Origin: Kuafuiihalomonas sp964477875
Lineage (GTDB): Bacteria > Myxococcota > Kuafuiibacteriia > Kuafuiibacteriales > Kuafuiibacteriaceae
Assembly (NCBI GenBank): GCA_964477875.1
Contig: CAYZFR010000016.1
Location: 1-31,905, forward strand
Length of the DNA: 31,905 nucleotides
Direction: 5' to 3'
Part shown: in pieces, positions 29,029-31,905 of the stretch
Layout: each line of letters opens with the position of its first letter
Numbering within the stretch: the first letter of the stretch is position 1
Notes under the pieces: model-generated
Told to the model about the DNA's origin: nothing
The model's input: the letters and a program-made list of their open reading frames with translations, nothing else
Database searches by the model: none
Position numbers and translations under genes: made by a program

Positions 29029-31857
29029 ATGGCCGAGTTCCCGAAGCGCTTCGACTTCCGCGAAGCGGAACCCCGTATCTACCAGCGATGGATGGACGAA
29101 GGGTGCTTTGGAACCGCGGTTTCGGCGGATGGGAGCGTCCGCGACCCGGAGCGGGCCCGAGCGAAGCCCTTCGTGATCTGCATCCCGCCCCCGAACATCA
29201 CCGGGCGCCTCCACATGGGCCACGCCCTCAACAACACGGTGCAGGACGTCCTCACCCGCTACCACCGCATGGACGGCAAAGACGCTCTGTGGATCCCGGG
29301 GACCGACCACGCCGGGATCGCTACCCAGACGGTGGTGAAGAAGCAGCTCGACGCACAGGGCATCGACTATCGCGAGCTTGGCCGGGAGCGGATGGTCGCC
29401 AAGATCTGGGAGTGGCGCGCCGAGTTCGGAGACGCCATCCTGGAGCAGCTTCGCAAGATGGGCTGCAGCTGCGACTGGGAGCGGCTCCGCTTCACGATGG
29501 ATGAGGGCATGAACGCGGCCGTGCGGCGCTGCTTCGTGGACCTGTACCAGCGGGGGCTGATCTACCGGGGCAAGCGCATCGTGAATTGGTGTCCGGTCGA
29601 TCAGACCGCGCTGTCGGACGACGAGGTGGAAAAGCAGGACGAGAAGGGGAAGATGTACCACCTGCGCTACCCCCTCGCCGCGAACCGGAGCCGGTGGCTG
29701 GTGGTGGCCACGACCCGGCCCGAGACGATGTTCGGGGACGTGGCGGTGGCGGTGCATCCCGAGGACGAGCGCTATCGGGACCTGGTGGGACAGCAGGTCA
29801 TCTTACCCTTGATGGACAAACCGATTCCGATCATCGCCGATGCTCACGCCGACCCCGAGAAAGGAACCGGCGTCGTGAAGATCACCCCCGCCCATGATCC
29901 CAACGACTTCGAGGTCGGGGAGCGCAACGACTTGCCGGTGGTGGACGTGATGAACGAGGATGCCTCGCTGAACGAGCTGGTCCCCGAACGCTACCGAGGA
30001 ATGGACCGCTATGCGGCTCGGAAGAAGATCCTGGAGGAGCTGGAGGAGACGGGGCTGCTCGAGAAGGTGGAGGACCACGTGCTCGCCATTGGCCGGAGCT
30101 ACCGTAGCAAGGTGCCGATCGAGTTTCGGCTTTCGGACCAATGGTTCGTTCGGATGGCGCCTTTGGCCGAGATGGCCCTGGAGGCGAACGGCTACGTCCG
30201 AAGCCCAGAGGGCTGGGAGCGAAAGAACCCGAACGCAGGCGTGGCCTTTCATCCCGACCGCTTCGAGAAGGTCTACCTGCACTGGCTATCCAACATCCGG
30301 GACTGGTGCATCAGCCGCCAGATCTGGTGGGGGCACAGGGTCCCGGCCTGGCACCACATGGAGACAGGTGAGATCCTCGTCGCCGAGTCGGAGCCGGAGC
30401 GAGTGAAGGCGGAAGGGGATCTTTGGCATCAGGATGAGGACGTCCTGGATACATGGTTTTCGTCCTGGCTATGGCCGATGAGCACGCTGGGCTGGCCGGA
30501 ACGGACGCCGGACTTCGAGCGCTACTTTCCGACCTCGGTCCTGAGCACGGCGAAGGACATCATCTTTTTCTGGGTGGCGCGGATGAACTTCGCCGGTTTG
30601 GTGTTCGAGAACAAGCTTCCCTACCGGGACGTGTACCTTCACTCGACCATCGCCGACGATCGGGGCGTGACGATGTCAAAGTCGAAGGGAAACGGCATCG
30701 ATCCCCTCACCCTGATCGAGGGAGCGACCCTAGAGCAGCTGAAGCGGCCAGTGCAGGAAGCCTTGCCGTCCAACGCCAAGGAGATCCTTCGGCGGTTGGA
30801 GAAGAACTTTCCGGACGGTTTCGAGGCGGTGGGCGCCGACGCGATGCGGTGGACGTTGATTTACAGCATCACCGAGGGCGAGAACGTGAAGCTGGCACTT
30901 CAGCGCTTCTTGGAAGGTCGGAGCTTCGTGACCAAGCTCTGGAATGGGGCCGGGCGGATCATCACGGCGCTGGAAGCGGAGCCGGCGCGGACGGTGGCGC
31001 CCGGCGAGCCCACCGACGAAGATGGCTGGATCTTGGCCAGGGTGGACGCGACAGCCCGGAGCGTGCGCGCGGGGCTGGACGAGTTCGACTTTGGCAAGGT
31101 GGCGCAAGAACTCTACCGGCTGGTTTGGGACGACTACTGCTCCTGGGCCCTGGAGCTGTCGAAGACTCGACTGAATGGCGAAGATCCGGTGGAGCGCCTC
31201 GGCGTGCTCCGGGTGATGGGGAGCGCCCTCGCCGACATCCTGCGGCTACTCCATCCGATCGTACCCTTCGTGACCGAAGAATTATGGTCTCGGCTCGTCC
31301 CGGCGATGGATCGGCTCGAACTGTGGTTGGGAGAGGCCCCGGACTCTCAGCAGCTGGTTCGAGACCGCTTCCCCCGGGGTGAGAGCCCGGCTCGAAACGA
31401 CGTGGAGCATCGCTTCGCGATACTGCAGCGCTTCGTGAGCGCGATCCGCCAGCTTCGGGCCCAGTACCGGGTGAAGGACAACGAGCGGATCGTGGTGCAC
31501 GTAAAGCCTTTGGATCCCGAAACGGCGCCGATGCTCGAACGCTGCCGAGGCGCGGTGTGCTTCCTCGCGAGGCTGGAAAAGGTCGAGTTGGTGCAGGCCC
31601 GGTCCAAGGGAATGGCCGCCCACTACGACTCCGCCTTCGAGCTGTACTTGGACCTATCCCGCTACGTCGACCTGGGCGAAGAGCTGGCCCGCCTCGACAA
31701 AGACATCGAGCGCACCGAAAAGGAACTCGACGCAACCACTGGCAAGCTCGCCAACGCCAACTTCGTCGAGCGCGCTCCCACCGACAAAGTCCAGGAGACC
31801 CGAGACCGAAAGACCGAGCTGGAGGACAAGCTCGAAAAGCTGACCGCCACCCGAACC
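29029..31857 (+). CDS. valS: Valyl-tRNA synthetase, missing its last few codons
   Basis: ValS charges tRNA-Val with valine in the cytosol. The genuine part has 943 residues. The class I HIGH motif is H62-M63-G64-H65 in PPPNITGRLHMGHA. WIPGTDHAGIATQ follows, then the editing domain with ATTRPETMFGDVAVAVHPED and GTGVVKITPAHDPNDFEVG, and KMSKS as MSKSKGN at 549-555 (the first Lys is Thr548, while the second, K551, is kept). A specific insert after KMSKS (ATLEQLKRPVQEALPSNAKEILRRLEK) is present. The anticodon-binding domain and the C-terminal coiled coil (ELARLDKDIERTEKELDA) follow. The reading frame then runs into adapter at 31858, so only the end of the coiled coil, probably a handful of residues, is lost. 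Confidence 0.95.
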
Positions 31858-31905
31858 AGATCGGAAGAGCACACGTCTGAACTCCAGTCACGTGAAACGA
31901 TCTCG
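31858..31905 (+). other. Illumina TruSeq adapter and index sequence (artefact)
   Basis: Bases 31858-31891 match the 34-nt TruSeq read-1 adapter, which starts AGATCGGAAGAGC and ends CTCCAGTCAC. The next 8 bases, GTGAAACG, match the TruSeq index 19 region, and ATCTCG is the start of the common adapter part after the index. These 48 bases are not genomic. They extend the valS frame by 16 false residues (beginning RSEEHTSELQS) and create false open frames on both strands. Confidence 0.97.

Noticed and set aside
30962..31891. Minus-strand frame starting MTGVQTCALPI and similar short frames at the right edge
   Set aside because: Their starts are translated adapter sequence; the rest is antisense to valS.

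Overview
This is a GC-rich bacterial fragment, about 65-75% G+C in most lines sampled by eye. It most resembles a Myxococcota/Deltaproteobacteria-type environmental genome. Pointers are a giant secreted protein ending in a MYXO-CTERM-like tail (CxC, hydrophobic stretch, Arg cluster), a complete homogentisate pathway, a DPP-IV-type S9 peptidase, and many secreted or Arg-rich hypotheticals. It looks like one end of an Illumina contig: the last 48 bases are TruSeq adapter plus index, not genome. I see no rRNA, tRNA, insertion sequence, phage gene or CRISPR array.

Layout. (1) 120-2517: HisN-type inositol-monophosphatase-family phosphatase, a convergent sigma-factor-like regulator, and a divergent small exported protein; the divergent pair shares a 179-bp region with two adjacent inverted repeats. 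(2) 2573-9136: MoeA, then a two-gene unit of an N-anchored low-complexity protein and a 1565-residue surface metalloprotease carrying eight cadherin-like repeats, a choice-of-anchor-U-like region and a sorting tail. (3) 9093-12095: EamA transporter, WxxGxW/DUF6600-like protein with an Arg-rich tail, and a hypothetical with a duplicated 18-residue repeat. (4) 12309-15851: pstSCAB phosphate importer with 4-nt overlaps throughout, locally lower G+C, preceded by three TGACG repeats at exact 11-bp period. (5) 15998-19911, minus strand: fahA-maiA-hppD-hmgA, which together convert 4-hydroxyphenylpyruvate to fumarate and acetoacetate. (6) 19954-25649: divergent hypothetical and a plus-strand unit of DPP-IV-like peptidase, NahK/APH-type kinase, HIT protein and a membrane-anchored EEP phosphatase. 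(7) 25690-28950: hybrid sensor kinase split from its receiver domain by an in-frame TGA, and a convergent M17 leucyl aminopeptidase. (8) 29029 to the end: valyl-tRNA synthetase, truncated by the adapter.

The most notable items are the TGA between kinase and receiver domain with the frame kept on both sides, the architecture of the giant protease, the Pho-box-like spacing upstream of pstS, and the adapter contamination. I did not find a clearly new multi-gene defence or mobile system. Every gene-free gap is below 300 bp.
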